From the NCBI GenBank assembly GCA_018660835.1, contig JABJJN010000040.1, positions 1-64,000 on the forward strand: a stretch of DNA of 64,000 nucleotides, in the 5' to 3' direction. This document shows, piece after piece, positions 43,228 through 53,264 of this stretch. This stretch comes from Gemmatimonadota bacterium (GTDB lineage: Bacteria > Latescibacterota > UBA2968 > UBA8231). Position 1 is the first letter of the stretch, and each line of letters starts with the position of its first letter. The notes below the pieces were generated by a model that worked only from the letters and a program-made list of their open reading frames with translations, was not told the DNA's origin and made no database searches. The position numbers and the translations under genes are program-made.

Positions 43228-46200
43228 TTAGTCAGTGGCGTCGTGAACTACGGTGTGGGTAGCCACCGTATCGTTGGAACCTGACTTCAACCTCACCATC
43301 TGCGCATCAACTTCCCTTCTGACGCGTTCGGCCGCTTCGATCTTCACCACTTCGAAACCACGTATTTTCTGCGCTTCAGCGGCGATCTGTGTGCAGCGTT
43401 CGAGATTCTCTGCATCCAGGCTGTCGACAAGCCGTGCGCACAATTCTACATACCAATCAATCAACGAACGCTCCACCCGACGACAGGCAGAGAGACCAAA
43501 CAGATCCCATGGCCGGCCCCGCAAGCGGCGCATTCGATAGAGCAACGCCATCAGCGGCCGCGTCCACGTACCGACACGAATCTTGCCTACGCCCAGCCAG
43601 CGCAACGCCGGCGGGTGCAGATGTCGTTCAACACGGACCTTGCCATCGAAGCGATCAATCATTCGTTGCTCCGCTTCCCCGTGGGCCAGCAGTCTGGCGA
43701 CTTCGTACTCGTCCTTGTATGTCATCAGTTGATGCAGAGACTTGGCCACAGTCTCCGTCAGCTGTGAGTCAAATCCGTGTAACCTTTCCGCATTCCTGAC
43801 CCCCTTCACGATCTCCACGTAGCGCGCAGCATAGTCGAGATCCTGATAGTCAACTAGATGTCGTATACGACGGCTGATCGTTTCGGCGTGCTCAGGCGGC
43901 AGGTCGAGTGTGTCGAGGGCCTGATCATGTAGCTGTCGTGCTTTGCCATTCCCCAATGCGACACGCTGCAGTTGGATCGCCGCTGTCGCCGTTGGCATAA
44001 CACCGCCAAGCGCATCCTGCAGGCGCTGTGGATCTGCCACTGCCAATCGTCCCCAGCGAAATGCCTGAATATTGGTGTCAGCCTCTTTGCCATTGAACAC
44101 CAGGCCCGCTTCGATCGCTGCCGCACTGACAGGGAGCAACCCAGCCTGGCAGGCGGCGCCCAGCAGGATGACATTGGCAAACAATGTGTCGCCGAAGAGT
44201 CTCTCCGCCATCCAGTAGGTATCCAGGAAGACGCCGTCGTCACTGCGAGTACAGGTGTCGACGATCTCCCGCAGTCCATCGGGCTCGGGAAACTCAGCCT
44301 CCGGATGACGATTCTGCTCAGCAGTGGGAATACGCGTCGTACTCACAACGGCGACGGTGCGTTCCGTGTCGGCGTAACGAAGGTTGTGTGACTCCGCGGC
44401 ACGGAACAGGTCAAAACCCATATACAGGTCGGCGCTGCCCGGCACGAGTCGATGGAACACTGGTTGGTGCACGCGGCTGAACTGAATGGGCGCTTCCACG
44501 GGCCCGCCCTTCTGCGCCAACCCTGTGTTGTTTGCCAGATACACGTGCAGACCGTCGACCATGGCGGCATAAGCCAACACGTGGGAGATCGTCACGACCC
44601 CCGTTCCCCCGCGGCCAACAGCATACAGCGTATAGATCTGCTGCTCATCGCTCAGCAGATTTCGCACGGGAGGCGCTGGCAGCTTGTCGATGATCTGCTC
44701 TGGAAGTTGACGCTTCAGTGTGGTCCCAGGTGCGGGAATTACGCTGACGAAGGATGGACACTCACCGTCGATGCACAAGCCATCCTGGTCACAGGAGGAT
44801 TGCCGGATCTGCGTCTTGTCACCAAAGGCTGTCGGCACGCGATAAAGTGCAGCGCAGCCCTCAGATTTTCTGTAGCAATCCCCACACCCCTCACAGATTT
44901 CCTCATCGATAACGATGTGACGAGAGGGTGTGATGCCGGCACGACGATTTCGTCGCAGCTTCTGCGTGGCGCATTCCTTGTCGAGGATGATCGCCGTCGT
45001 GCCGGCGAATTCGCGAAACTGCTCAAGTGCTTGTGGGTGCTGGGCGAGACGAAAATTGTGCACGCGCTCAGAGGCGGGACGGTGGTCGACTTCGCCAACG
45101 ATTCCCACATGTTTTACACCAAGGGCGAGCAACTCATCGACGACATCAGCGACACACCGCTGTCCCCCGGGCGTCTGCCCACCGGTCAGTGCCACGGCGC
45201 CATTGTAGAGCAAGAGGAAGGTGATATTTACCTCCCCCTGCACACAACTCTGAATCGCGCCGCGCCCGCTGTGAAAGAAGCTGCCATCGCCCAGATACTG
45301 ATAGATGTGCTGATTGCCATTAAACAGGGCCGTGCCTGAGTAGATCGATCCCCCGGCCCCCATCGTTGGGATATAGCGAACCCCATCATCATAGGCGCCA
45401 ATGGCGCGAATCGAACTACAGCCGATCGCTCCTCCGGGTTTTTCACCCTTCAGGTCGCGGAAGACGTTGTAGGGACATCCGCCGCACGACATGGGTGACA
45501 CGGCGGGGACCGGACGGAATCGGCGTGACGCGATCTGCTCAAAGCGGGTCAGAGCGACGGCAGCGATGGCACCCGTACGCAGATACGGCGCCAACCGTTG
45601 CGCCAGAACCTCTGGATCTACCTCGCCAAAGGACGGGATCAAGGTGGCACCTGTCGCGTCGCGCTCGCCATAGACCGCACGTACACCTTCGACGCCGAGA
45701 AGAGCCGCTTTCACTCCCTCCTCGACAAAGGGGCCCGGCTCTTCAACGACAATGACGGTTTCCAGACCCTGTTCGGTAGCAAAACGCCTGATGCCCTCTG
45801 CATCGAGGGGCCAACTGACCCGTAGGTGCAGAGTCGGCACGCGTGTGCCAAGCAACTGTAACGCCTGATCCACATCGACGAAGCTCTTACCACTGGTCAC
45901 AATCCCAACAGGCCCAGAGGCATCAGACCAATGAACCCGGTTGAGGTGATTGTCCCTGATGTATGCCTCAATGAGAGGCACCTTGGTCTCGACCAATTCC
46001 TGCTGCATGGGCAGCGCGCCAAGGGCCATGACAATCGGATGAAAACGCTTGTTGTATTGAGCGGGTCGTTGTGGCATTACCCTCGTGCGCGCCAGATCAA
46101 TCGTGCTACCGCCATCGCACACAGGCGTGACCAGCTTCATCGCCGTGACCACGCCAAGCCATCTACTCAGATGAACCGCGTGCATCCCAAGTTCGATGAT

Positions 46201-46866
46201 CTCGGCAACGGATGCGGGATAGAAAATCGGTACGAGACTTGAACGCAGAGCCCAGTCGCTGGTGCCTGGTGATACGGACGACTTGGATCGATGATCTTCA
46301 CCACAAAGAAGGACCATGGATCCGCGCCCATTGCTCCCTGCCAGATTGGCGAGCCACGTCTCATCTGGAATCCACTGCGTGCCGTGCGCCTTCCCATACC
46401 AGAAGGCGTCGACGTCACCACTGTCGGCGTATTGGCTCCCGAGAATAGCTGAGGCAGCCGTCTTCTCGTTGATGCCGAATTGGTGTACCGTCCGGCCACG
46501 TTCGTTGAGAAGTTCCAGGTGAGCGACCACCTCAAGGTCGAAGCCTCCAAGAGGTGACCCTTCATAGCCGGTGATGAAGGTCTGATTGACGTCGCCCGCA
46601 CCGTCGGTCTCGTCGTAGCGTTGTTTGTCGACCAATAGGCGAACCAGTGCCTGCATCCCCGTGAGGAATACGGGGCCCTCTTCCCGGGCATATCTGTCCG
46701 TCCAGGCGACTGAATCCAGCAAGTGAACTAGCTCTATGTTATGGTTTTTACTACGGTTGAACTTCAGTATATGAGTGGCCCTCGCATGCGGCAAGGTGTC
46801 TTGCCCACGCATGGGATGCGGGATAAGTTGCCACGGCATCCGCCTTGCAGCCCTGTGCCGATTCAA
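43228..46866 (-). CDS. Fused indolepyruvate:ferredoxin oxidoreductase (IorA-IorB)
   Basis: A 1212-codon frame for the one-chain 2-oxoacid oxidoreductase that decarboxylates aryl pyruvates to acyl-CoA with ferredoxin. The alpha half begins 'GPVFLTGMQALVRLLVDKQRYDE' and 'ITGYEGSPLGGFDLE'; a TPP-binding region holds 'GDGSFFHSGRGAIQSC'. The Fe-S region has 'MSCGGCPYNVF' and 'EEICEGCGDCYRKSEGC...C...C'. The gamma half shows 'AVGRGGTGVVTISHVLA' and 'NNTGLAQKGGPV', then a C-terminal DUF6537-type domain. The first 45 or so codons do not look conserved; the real start is probably between 46836 (ATG) and 46722 (TTG). Divergent from the next oxidoreductase. Confidence 0.92.
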   Translation of the reverse strand: MNRHRAARRMPWQLIPHPMRGQDTLPHARATHILKFNRSKNHNIELVHLLDSVAWTDRYAREEGPVFLTGMQALVRLLVDKQRYDETDGAGDVNQTFITGYEGSPLGGFDLEVVAHLELLNERGRTVHQFGINEKTAASAILGSQYADSGDVDAFWYGKAHGTQWIPDETWLANLAGSNGRGSMVLLCGEDHRSKSSVSPGTSDWALRSSLVPIFYPASVAEIIELGMHAVHLSRWLGVVTAMKLVTPVCDGGSTIDLARTRVMPQRPAQYNKRFHPIVMALGALPMQQELVETKVPLIEAYIRDNHLNRVHWSDASGPVGIVTSGKSFVDVDQALQLLGTRVPTLHLRVSWPLDAEGIRRFATEQGLETVIVVEEPGPFVEEGVKAALLGVEGVRAVYGERDATGATLIPSFGEVDPEVLAQRLAPYLRTGAIAAVALTRFEQIASRRFRPVPAVSPMSCGGCPYNVFRDLKGEKPGGAIGCSSIRAIGAYDDGVRYIPTMGAGGSIYSGTALFNGNQHIYQYLGDGSFFHSGRGAIQSCVQGEVNITFLLLYNGAVALTGGQTPGGQRCVADVVDELLALGVKHVGIVGEVDHRPASERVHNFRLAQHPQALEQFREFAGTTAIILDKECATQKLRRNRRAGITPSRHIVIDEEICEGCGDCYRKSEGCAALYRVPTAFGDKTQIRQSSCDQDGLCIDGECPSFVSVIPAPGTTLKRQLPEQIIDKLPAPPVRNLLSDEQQIYTLYAVGRGGTGVVTISHVLAYAAMVDGLHVYLANNTGLAQKGGPVEAPIQFSRVHQPVFHRLVPGSADLYMGFDLFRAAESHNLRYADTERTVAVVSTTRIPTAEQNRHPEAEFPEPDGLREIVDTCTRSDDGVFLDTYWMAERLFGDTLFANVILLGAACQAGLLPVSAAAIEAGLVFNGKEADTNIQAFRWGRLAVADPQRLQDALGGVMPTATAAIQLQRVALGNGKARQLHDQALDTLDLPPEHAETISRRIRHLVDYQDLDYAARYVEIVKGVRNAERLHGFDSQLTETVAKSLHQLMTYKDEYEVARLLAHGEAEQRMIDRFDGKVRVERHLHPPALRWLGVGKIRVGTWTRPLMALLYRMRRLRGRPWDLFGLSACRRVERSLIDWYVELCARLVDSLDAENLERCTQIAAEAQKIRGFEVVKIEAAERVRREVDAQMVRLKSGSNDTVATHTVVHDATD

Positions 46867-46942
46867 CGCCTGCGCCGAAGACCGATTGCTCCTATTTTCC
46901 TAAGTCACCCCCACCCATCGCCGCCACAAGGTACTGTCTACT

Positions 46943-48025
46943 ATGAGCCAGCAGGATCCCACCCAAAATCATCGCGCTGTGCTGATCGGCCTTGGAGGGA
47001 TTGGCGCCAATCGGCCACCTGATGATTCGATCTACGGCACGATGCCTCGTTCACATGCACAGGCTTACGCCCTGCATCCTGCCGTTGAACTGACAGCCGT
47101 GTGTGATCTGAACCCGCAGATGCTGGAACGCTTCAAGGCTGATTGGCAGGATGTGTGGCCGGACATGCGCACCTATACCGACGCGGATGAGATGTTCGCA
47201 GCCGAGAAGCCAAGTCTCGTCAGTGTCGTCACCTCCGACCATGCGCATGCCGATCTGGTTGTGAATGCGGCGCGAACACCCAGTGTTCGTGCCATTCTCT
47301 GCGAGAAACCAATCGCCACAACCCTCGCCGATGCGGATCGGATGATCGCAGCGACCGATGCAGAGGGTGTGTTGCTGTCCATCGAACACACGCGACGCTG
47401 GGACTCTCGTTATGTTGAGGCCAAGCGCCTGATCGACTCGGGTGAGCTAGGCCCCGTGCGCACGATTCACGCCGAGTTGTATAGTCAGCGTGCGATGTTG
47501 TTTAGAAATGGCACGCATCTGATTGACCAGATCAACTACTACGCCGACGGTGATGCGGCATGGGTCATGGCAGACCTGGAAGAGGGATACGAAGACTTCA
47601 CCGAATATCGTGGCGATGGTGGCCGCGACCCGGATTCGGAACCCTATGCGAGCGCCTATATTCGTTACGACAATGGCGTGCGCGCCTTTTACAATTCGTA
47701 CAAAATGGATTTCCCGGGCTCGCAGATTGTCATCACCTGCGAACAAGGCCGCCTGGAACTTTCGGATCAGCACGCGCACGTGATCCAGGGTAAGTCTCAT
47801 TATGAATGGCCGACGACGGATCTCGTCGTGGGAGGATTCATGTATGAGAGACTGATCGGCGCCCTGCATGAGTTGATCCACACCTTGGAACACGGTGGGC
47901 AGCTGGTCTCTGATGGTCCCGAAGGACGCAAGACCCTGGAACTGATTCTGGCGATGATGGCGAGTCACGAACACGGCAACGCCCGTATTGATCTTCCACT
48001 GAATCCCAATCGAGCTGGCGATTAG
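46943..48025 (+). CDS. Gfo/Idh/MocA-family oxidoreductase
   Basis: A 360-residue NAD(P)-dependent oxidoreductase with Rossmann loop 'AVLIGLGGIGANR', 'ELTAVCDLNPQ' and the catalytic segment 'VRAILCEKPIATTLADAD'. 'RNGTHLIDQINYYADGDAAWV' is the substrate His/Asp motif (here 'GTHLID'). Substrate probably a cyclitol or sugar. ATG at 46943. The stop is four bases before ispG, so ispG may be read through from here, an odd pairing of functions. Confidence 0.92.
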   Translation: MSQQDPTQNHRAVLIGLGGIGANRPPDDSIYGTMPRSHAQAYALHPAVELTAVCDLNPQMLERFKADWQDVWPDMRTYTDADEMFAAEKPSLVSVVTSDHAHADLVVNAARTPSVRAILCEKPIATTLADADRMIAATDAEGVLLSIEHTRRWDSRYVEAKRLIDSGELGPVRTIHAELYSQRAMLFRNGTHLIDQINYYADGDAAWVMADLEEGYEDFTEYRGDGGRDPDSEPYASAYIRYDNGVRAFYNSYKMDFPGSQIVITCEQGRLELSDQHAHVIQGKSHYEWPTTDLVVGGFMYERLIGALHELIHTLEHGGQLVSDGPEGRKTLELILAMMASHEHGNARIDLPLNPNRAGD

Positions 48026-48029
48026 ATAG

Positions 48030-49163
48030 ATGCAGCGAAATCCGACACGAGCCGTACGCATCGGCGACGTAACCATCGGCGCCGGGCACCCGATCGCCGT
48101 GCAGAGCATGGCGGCAACGAAGACCCAGGATGTTGCCGCCACAATCAGGCAGGTTCAGTTGCTTGAGGCTGCAGGTGCCGATCTGATTCGCATCGCCGTC
48201 GACAGTCGCAAAGACACGGATGCACTGGCGAAGGTTGCCGAACATGCGACGCGTCCCCTGACGATCGATCTGCAGGAGAATTACCGTCTCGCCGAGGTCG
48301 TCGCTCCCTGGGTTGCCAAGCTACGCTACAATCCGGGTCACCTCTATCACCATGAACGTGACCGCCCGATACGAGACAAGGTCGCCTACCTGGCTGAGAC
48401 GGCGGCGACAAATGACTGTGCGATACGGATCGGCGTGAACTGTGGCTCCGTCGATCCAGACAAGCTGGAACAGTTTCCAGCAGATGATTCAATCTCTCCC
48501 ATGTTGGCATCGGCCCTCGAACACTGCGAACTGCTCGACGATCTGGGATTCGAACGCTACTGCGTGTCCTTGAAAGACTCAGATCCGAACAAGGTCATCG
48601 AGGCCAATCGGCGCTTTGCGGCACAACGACCGGACGTACCGTTGCATCTCGGCGTCACCGAGGCAGGTATGCCGCCTGAGGGAGTCATCAAGACTCGAAT
48701 TGCCTTTGAGCAATTGATCTCTTCGGGTATCGGCGATACGATCCGCGTGTCTCTCACCTTGCCCTTTGACGACAAGGGTGACGAGATCTCTGCGGGGCGA
48801 CAGATTCTTGATGATATCGAGGCCGGCAGATTCCGCTCGGTTCCGGAGTATCGGCCCGAGGGCCTCAACATCATTTCCTGCCCGTCCTGTTCGCGGGTTG
48901 AGAACGAAGCCTTTATCGATCTGGCCCACCAGGTGCGTGACGTCACAGCCTACGCCAAGGCTCACTCGATTACGATCGCCGTGATGGGCTGTCGGGTGAA
49001 TGGTCCGGGCGAGACAGATGATGCCGATCTGGGTATGTGGTGCGCGCCAAACTTCGTCAATCTCAAGCGCGGTCCCGAACTCATCGGCCAGTTTCCCTAC
49101 GACGCGGTACTTGATGTCTTGCGCGAAGAAGTCGACAAGCTCATCGCCCAGGAAACCGCCTAG
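48030..49163 (+). CDS. ispG: 4-hydroxy-3-methylbut-2-en-1-yl diphosphate synthase (flavodoxin)
   Basis: IspG/GcpE of the MEP isoprenoid pathway, 377 residues: reductive opening of MEcPP to HMBPP by a [4Fe-4S] enzyme. It begins '[22 protein letters not shown]', has 'RYNPGHL' and 'RIGVNCGS', and the cluster ligands in '[12 protein letters not shown]' and '[11 protein letters not shown]'. The length is that of the common bacterial form, without the large insert domain of chlamydial and plant enzymes. No other MEP genes are in the window. It is convergent with the DapA-like gene across a 30-base gap that contains a small GGTCA-N5-TGACC stem. Confidence 0.96.
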   Translation: MQRNPTRAVRIGDVTIGAGHPIAVQSMAATKTQDVAATIRQVQLLEAAGADLIRIAVDSRKDTDALAKVAEHATRPLTIDLQENYRLAEVVAPWVAKLRYNPGHLYHHERDRPIRDKVAYLAETAATNDCAIRIGVNCGSVDPDKLEQFPADDSISPMLASALEHCELLDDLGFERYCVSLKDSDPNKVIEANRRFAAQRPDVPLHLGVTEAGMPPEGVIKTRIAFEQLISSGIGDTIRVSLTLPFDDKGDEISAGRQILDDIEAGRFRSVPEYRPEGLNIISCPSCSRVENEAFIDLAHQVRDVTAYAKAHSITIAVMGCRVNGPGETDDADLGMWCAPNFVNLKRGPELIGQFPYDAVLDVLREEVDKLIAQETA

Positions 49164-49193
49164 TCCGGCAGACCTATGGGGTCAGATGTTGAC

Positions 49194-50102
49194 CTAAACC
49201 ACCTTCCCCCACGTTTCCCGCAGTTCGTCAGCCAGAGCGACCCGGCCCTCATCAGACATATCTGTTCTCGGTGGCCGCACGCCCCCGCCGTATAGCCCCA
49301 CCAGATCCAGCCCGGTCTTGATCGTGGCATCGCCGAATCTGTTGCGCAGACGTTCCAGCGGTGCCAAACGGCGTTGTCCGACGATCATCGCATCCCAGTC
49401 TCCTGCCCGCGCCTGCGCCTCGAGTTCCAATTCTGGCTGCGGCAGAAAGTTGATAAACCCCGCAGTGAACCCTTCGATCCCCGCTTGATACCGTAGATGT
49501 AGAACACCGGGATCGTGACGCTTATTGCCGATCCAGACGAAGCGGTCTCCGAGTCGCTGGATCGCGCGAAACAGTGGGTGATCATCGAAACAGGGGTCTT
49601 TTACGCCAACGACAGCATCTACTTCAGCGAGGCGTTCAAAGATCTCGAGAGACCAGCCCTGCGTGTTGTATGGCAGCAAGCCCAGTTCAGGAACGTGCTG
49701 CTCGATCAGGCTCAGATGGTTGACGATCCCCTGCGGATCATCTGGGATCCCGTGTCGCTGGTAGGGAGCCATGGCGAGGCAGACTCTTACGCCCATGTCC
49801 CGGTAGCGTCGGGCCAGTTCCACGGCAGCACCTGTGTTGCCCGGAAGAGTCGGCGTGATCAGCGCCCGATCTCCCACTGTGGCGAGAGCGACTTCGGCGA
49901 TCCGTGCCAGTTCTCGGTTCGTGAGTGCATCGATTTCACCTGTTCCACCACCGACATTGATCACTCGGACACCGGCCTGCACGAGGAAATCGAGATTGCC
50001 GGCAAATCCTTCCTCGTCCACAGACAGCACGTCGTCTGCTGCAAAGGGGGTCGCAGCGTACGCGTGGACTGTTTTGAGAGAATCTCGCAGATCTGCGTCC
50101 AT
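49194..50102 (-). CDS. DapA/DHDPS-family class I aldolase
   Basis: A 302-residue TIM-barrel lyase of the dihydrodipicolinate synthase / N-acetylneuraminate lyase family. The Schiff-base Lys168 ('VVGVKDPCFDD') and Tyr145 ('LLPYNTQGW') are present, with 'NVGGGTGEIDALTNRE' in place of the usual 'GTTGE' phosphate loop. The loop change and the nearby catabolic genes favour a sugar-acid dehydratase or aldolase over lysine synthesis. ATG 50102 is chosen because the 16 residues upstream are not family-like. Divergent from the creatininase operon. Confidence 0.88.
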   Translation of the reverse strand: MDADLRDSLKTVHAYAATPFAADDVLSVDEEGFAGNLDFLVQAGVRVINVGGGTGEIDALTNRELARIAEVALATVGDRALITPTLPGNTGAAVELARRYRDMGVRVCLAMAPYQRHGIPDDPQGIVNHLSLIEQHVPELGLLPYNTQGWSLEIFERLAEVDAVVGVKDPCFDDHPLFRAIQRLGDRFVWIGNKRHDPGVLHLRYQAGIEGFTAGFINFLPQPELELEAQARAGDWDAMIVGQRRLAPLERLRNRFGDATIKTGLDLVGLYGGGVRPPRTDMSDEGRVALADELRETWGKVV

Positions 50103-50286
50103 TACCAACGGTTCCCTTTCATGCCCATCACATCGTCCAACTCGGCCCATGTCAGCCGATGGTAGCGAGATTCTTCCGCAGGATTGTCCATTGTTCTACG
50201 TTGTCCCCTTGTCGTTTGCTTTCACCGAGCATGGAAGTTGCGCATAATAGATCCTCCTCAAGAGGCGGTCAAAGAAAGGTAGACTT

Positions 50287-51027
50287 GTGATTACTGGTGA
50301 AGTGCGTTTGTGGAAACTGACTCGCAAGCAAGTTCGCGAACGAATCGCAGCAGGGCAGATGAAGGCAGCCATTCTGCCGACAGGCAGTACAGAGCAACAC
50401 AATGAGCATCTGGCAATGGAACACGACACAGCAAGTGCACTTGTCGTGGCCGAACAGGCAGCATTGTCGCTGTTTCCGGATGTCGTCGTCGCCACCCCCA
50501 TGCCCGTCGGCATCAGCGAGCATTGGATGGAATGGAAAGGCACGCTCAGTCTCCGTCCGGAGACCTTTTTCTCCGTCGCCTTCGACATCTGTGAGAGCCT
50601 CAAGCGCCACGGAGTCGAGCACATCTTCATCTGCAATGGCCACGCAGGCAATGGGCCGCTACGCAACGAGATGGCTGCGTTCAGTGAGAAACTCGGGATC
50701 GATGTCCGCTTTCACTCGTATTGGGAGGCCTATTCCAAGGAATTCGTCGCCGAACATCTCGAATCTGGAGACTGCCCCGCCCACGCCGCCGAATTCGAGA
50801 CATCGATGGCCTTGGCCGCTTTCCCCGGAAATGCCCATTGGGATGGTGTCGATTATGACGCCGAGACCTTCGACATTCAGAATGAGAATTACCGAGACAA
50901 AGATGCCCCCTACCACTACGCTGCCCGTGATCTGGCAACACCAGGTAAGGGCCGGATCATGATCGACGAAGCATCAAACTGGGTTGCTGGACAGGTACGT
51001 AGCATGCTGGACGGAAGTGCCGCATGA
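50287..51027 (+). CDS. Creatininase-family amidohydrolase
   Basis: A 246-residue protein of the creatinine amidohydrolase family. The metal-binding motif 'LPTGSTEQHNEHLAMEHDTASA' holds Glu, His and Asp ligands; 'ICNGHAGNG' and 'DCPAHAAEFETSMALA' carry the later His and Glu. Real substrates in this family include creatinine, formamides and mycofactocin or riboflavin precursors, so substrate is open. The GTG at 50287 follows AAAGG. It is first in a five-gene rightward run to 55330. Confidence 0.9.
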   Translation: MITGEVRLWKLTRKQVRERIAAGQMKAAILPTGSTEQHNEHLAMEHDTASALVVAEQAALSLFPDVVVATPMPVGISEHWMEWKGTLSLRPETFFSVAFDICESLKRHGVEHIFICNGHAGNGPLRNEMAAFSEKLGIDVRFHSYWEAYSKEFVAEHLESGDCPAHAAEFETSMALAAFPGNAHWDGVDYDAETFDIQNENYRDKDAPYHYAARDLATPGKGRIMIDEASNWVAGQVRSMLDGSAA

Positions 51028-51082
51028 CTCGGTGGCCCGAAAGCCAGAGGCCGTTGGCGGGTCCGCGGTCTGCCCGGCAGAT

Positions 51083-52504
51083 ATGACAGACCGCGTGCAG
51101 CGTCCCCGCGCACGTGTCGGCGTCTTTGCCATCGGTCTGGAGGCCTATTGGGATCAGTTTGATGGTCTCAAGAGTCGTCTCGAGGGCTACCAGACTGATG
51201 TCGAAGCGCGCCTCTCGTCCTGCGATGTAGAAATCATCAGTGCTGGACTCGTCGATACGCCCGTGAAGGCGCGCTTGGCGGCAGAGTTGTTCGTGCGTGA
51301 GGCAGTAGATCTGATCGTCTGCCATGTCGCCACCTACGCCACCAGTTCACAAGTCCTGCCAGTGGTGCAAGGTCGACGCGTCCCGGTACTGGTTCTTAAT
51401 CTGCAACCCGTCGACCGCCTCGACTACGAACAGGTCGATACCGCTGAGTGGCTGGCGAACTGCTGCGCTTGCTGTGTGCCCGAATTATCCAATGCCTTCG
51501 CTCGCGCCGATATCGATTTCAATGTCGTGTCCGGAATGCTCTACGACGACGAAGGACCCGCATGGCGGCGTATCAAAGACTGGTGCCACGCGGCCACTGC
51601 CGTGTGTGCCTTGCGCGGGGCACGAATCGGCTTCCTCGGCCACACATATCCAGGCATGTTGGATATGTACTCAGACTTCACCATGCATCACGGACAATTG
51701 GGATTGCATGTTGAGATCCTGGAAATGTGTGATCTGCAGACACGGGTTGAGGCGGCCACCGAAGATCAGATCGATGCGAAGATCGCCGACATCCGATCTG
51801 CCTTCGAGATCCTGCCCGGCGTCGACGACGAGGCGCTGCGCTGGTCCGCCCGAGTCGCCGTCGGACTCGACCGACTCGTGGCCGATTTCGATCTACAGGG
51901 ACTCGCCTACTACTACCGAGGTGTGGACGGTAATGACTACGAGGCCCTCGGCGCCGGGTTGATCGTCGGCAACAGTCTGTTGACGGCACGTGGTATCCCA
52001 TGTGCCGGCGAGGGAGATCTCAAAACCTGTGTCGCCATGCTCTTGATGGACGCACTCGGCGCCGGCGGGTCCTACACCGAGTTCTATGCGATGGACTTCG
52101 TCGATGACTTCCTGCTCATGGGCCACGATGGTCCAGGTCACGTCGCGATATCCGAGCAGCGCCCACAACTGCGGCAGTTGGACGTCTACCATGGCAAGGC
52201 AGGAGCGGGGATCTCCGTCGAATTCAAGGTAGCCGCCGGCCCCGTCACGATCCTCGGATTGACCCAGACCCGTGCCGGCGATCTCAAGTTCGTCGCTGCC
52301 CAGGGCGAGAGCATTCCTGGTCCGATCATGCAGATTGGCAACACGAATTCACGTCTCTCCTTCAGCCTGGATCCAGCCTCCTTTATGGACGCTTGGTGCG
52401 CGGAGGGTCCCACTCACCATGTTGCCCTCGGCGTGGGTCACCAGGTTCCACGACTGAAGATGGCAGCACGACTGCTAAACCTGAAACTGGCCACCACAGG
52501 CTAG
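51083..52504 (+). CDS. L-fucose/L-arabinose isomerase-family protein
   Basis: A 473-residue protein of the fucose/arabinose isomerase fold. The start of the conserved part is 'ARVGVFAIGLEAYWDQFDGL'; it continues with 'LIVCHVATYATSSQVLPVVQ' and 'ARIGFLGHTYPGMLDMYSDFT', and with the metal-site Glu and Asp regions ('GVPxxGEGDLKT'-like 'IPCAGEGDLKTCVAMLLMDAL', 'YTEFYAMDF'). The C-terminal domain has 'GHDGPGHVAISEQRP'. Aldose-ketose isomerisation is expected. ATG 51083 is the clearest start; GTG 51032 in the same frame would begin right after the creatininase stop. The next gene follows by 19 bases. Confidence 0.86.
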   Translation: MTDRVQRPRARVGVFAIGLEAYWDQFDGLKSRLEGYQTDVEARLSSCDVEIISAGLVDTPVKARLAAELFVREAVDLIVCHVATYATSSQVLPVVQGRRVPVLVLNLQPVDRLDYEQVDTAEWLANCCACCVPELSNAFARADIDFNVVSGMLYDDEGPAWRRIKDWCHAATAVCALRGARIGFLGHTYPGMLDMYSDFTMHHGQLGLHVEILEMCDLQTRVEAATEDQIDAKIADIRSAFEILPGVDDEALRWSARVAVGLDRLVADFDLQGLAYYYRGVDGNDYEALGAGLIVGNSLLTARGIPCAGEGDLKTCVAMLLMDALGAGGSYTEFYAMDFVDDFLLMGHDGPGHVAISEQRPQLRQLDVYHGKAGAGISVEFKVAAGPVTILGLTQTRAGDLKFVAAQGESIPGPIMQIGNTNSRLSFSLDPASFMDAWCAEGPTHHVALGVGHQVPRLKMAARLLNLKLATTG

Positions 52505-52523
52505 GTCGAAAGGATGTTGTCCC

Positions 52524-53264
52524 ATGGATAACGCGATTCGCCAGGCGCTGGCTGATGGCAAACCCAGTGTCGGAACATGGCTCAATCTCGGTTCTCCCCT
52601 GGCAGCGGAGGTGCTCGCCGCAGCAGGCTTCCCGTGGCTCTGCATCGACGCGGAGCATACGGCGTACGGGATGGGTGAAATCGCCCACAGTCTCAGAGCA
52701 ATCGAGGCAAGAGGGGCTCTGCCCCTGGTGCGTGCCTGGGATCATGCGCCCACGACGATCGGCCGTCTCCTCGATGCCGGGGCACGTGGGATCGTGTTCC
52801 CCCACGTCAGCACCCCTGAGCAGGCGCAGAATCTGGCGCAGGCTATGCGCTACCCGCCGACAGGCCATCGTTCCAGCGGTACTGGCCGCTGCACGACCCT
52901 GCACCCGGATTATCGTGCCCTCGCCAATGACGACGTATTGTGCATCCCTCAGATCGAAGATCCTGAGGGGATTGCAAATGCCGAGGCCATCGCCGCCGTT
53001 GAAGGAGTCGACATTGGTTTCCTGGGTCCAAATGACCTTGCTCTGGCAATGGGTGTCGATGCCGGTAGTGCCGAGCACGAGGCTGCCCTGCAATCCTTCC
53101 GCCAGGGCTGTGAACGAGCCGGGACCCCCTCGGGTATTCCAGCAGCGGATGGCACGATGGCGCGTCAGCGCATCGACGAGGGATTCGCCTTCATCGACCT
53201 GACCAATGATCTGAGATTCCTGCAAGAAGGCGCGCAAGCAGCGCTCGCCCAACTGGTTCAGTAG
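52524..53264 (+). CDS. HpcH/HpaI-family aldolase
   Basis: A 246-residue class II aldolase of the HpcH/HpaI/2-keto-3-deoxy-L-rhamnonate aldolase type. Marks are 'SVGTWLNLGSPLAAEVLAAAGFPWLCIDAEHT', 'DAGARGIVFPHVST', and metal ligands Glu and Asp in 'IPQIEDPEG' and 'DIGFLGPNDLALAMG'. These enzymes split 2-keto-3-deoxy sugar acids into pyruvate and an aldehyde. Its stop abuts the kinase start with no gap. With the enolase-superfamily dehydratase downstream it could complete a non-phosphorylated sugar-acid route. Confidence 0.92.
   Translation: MDNAIRQALADGKPSVGTWLNLGSPLAAEVLAAAGFPWLCIDAEHTAYGMGEIAHSLRAIEARGALPLVRAWDHAPTTIGRLLDAGARGIVFPHVSTPEQAQNLAQAMRYPPTGHRSSGTGRCTTLHPDYRALANDDVLCIPQIEDPEGIANAEAIAAVEGVDIGFLGPNDLALAMGVDAGSAEHEAALQSFRQGCERAGTPSGIPAADGTMARQRIDEGFAFIDLTNDLRFLQEGAQAALAQLVQ

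Noticed and set aside
49180-49194. GGTCA-N5-TGACC between ispG and the DapA-like gene as a bidirectional terminator
   Set aside because: The stem is only 5 bp, has no T-run on either side and partly overlaps a gene end.
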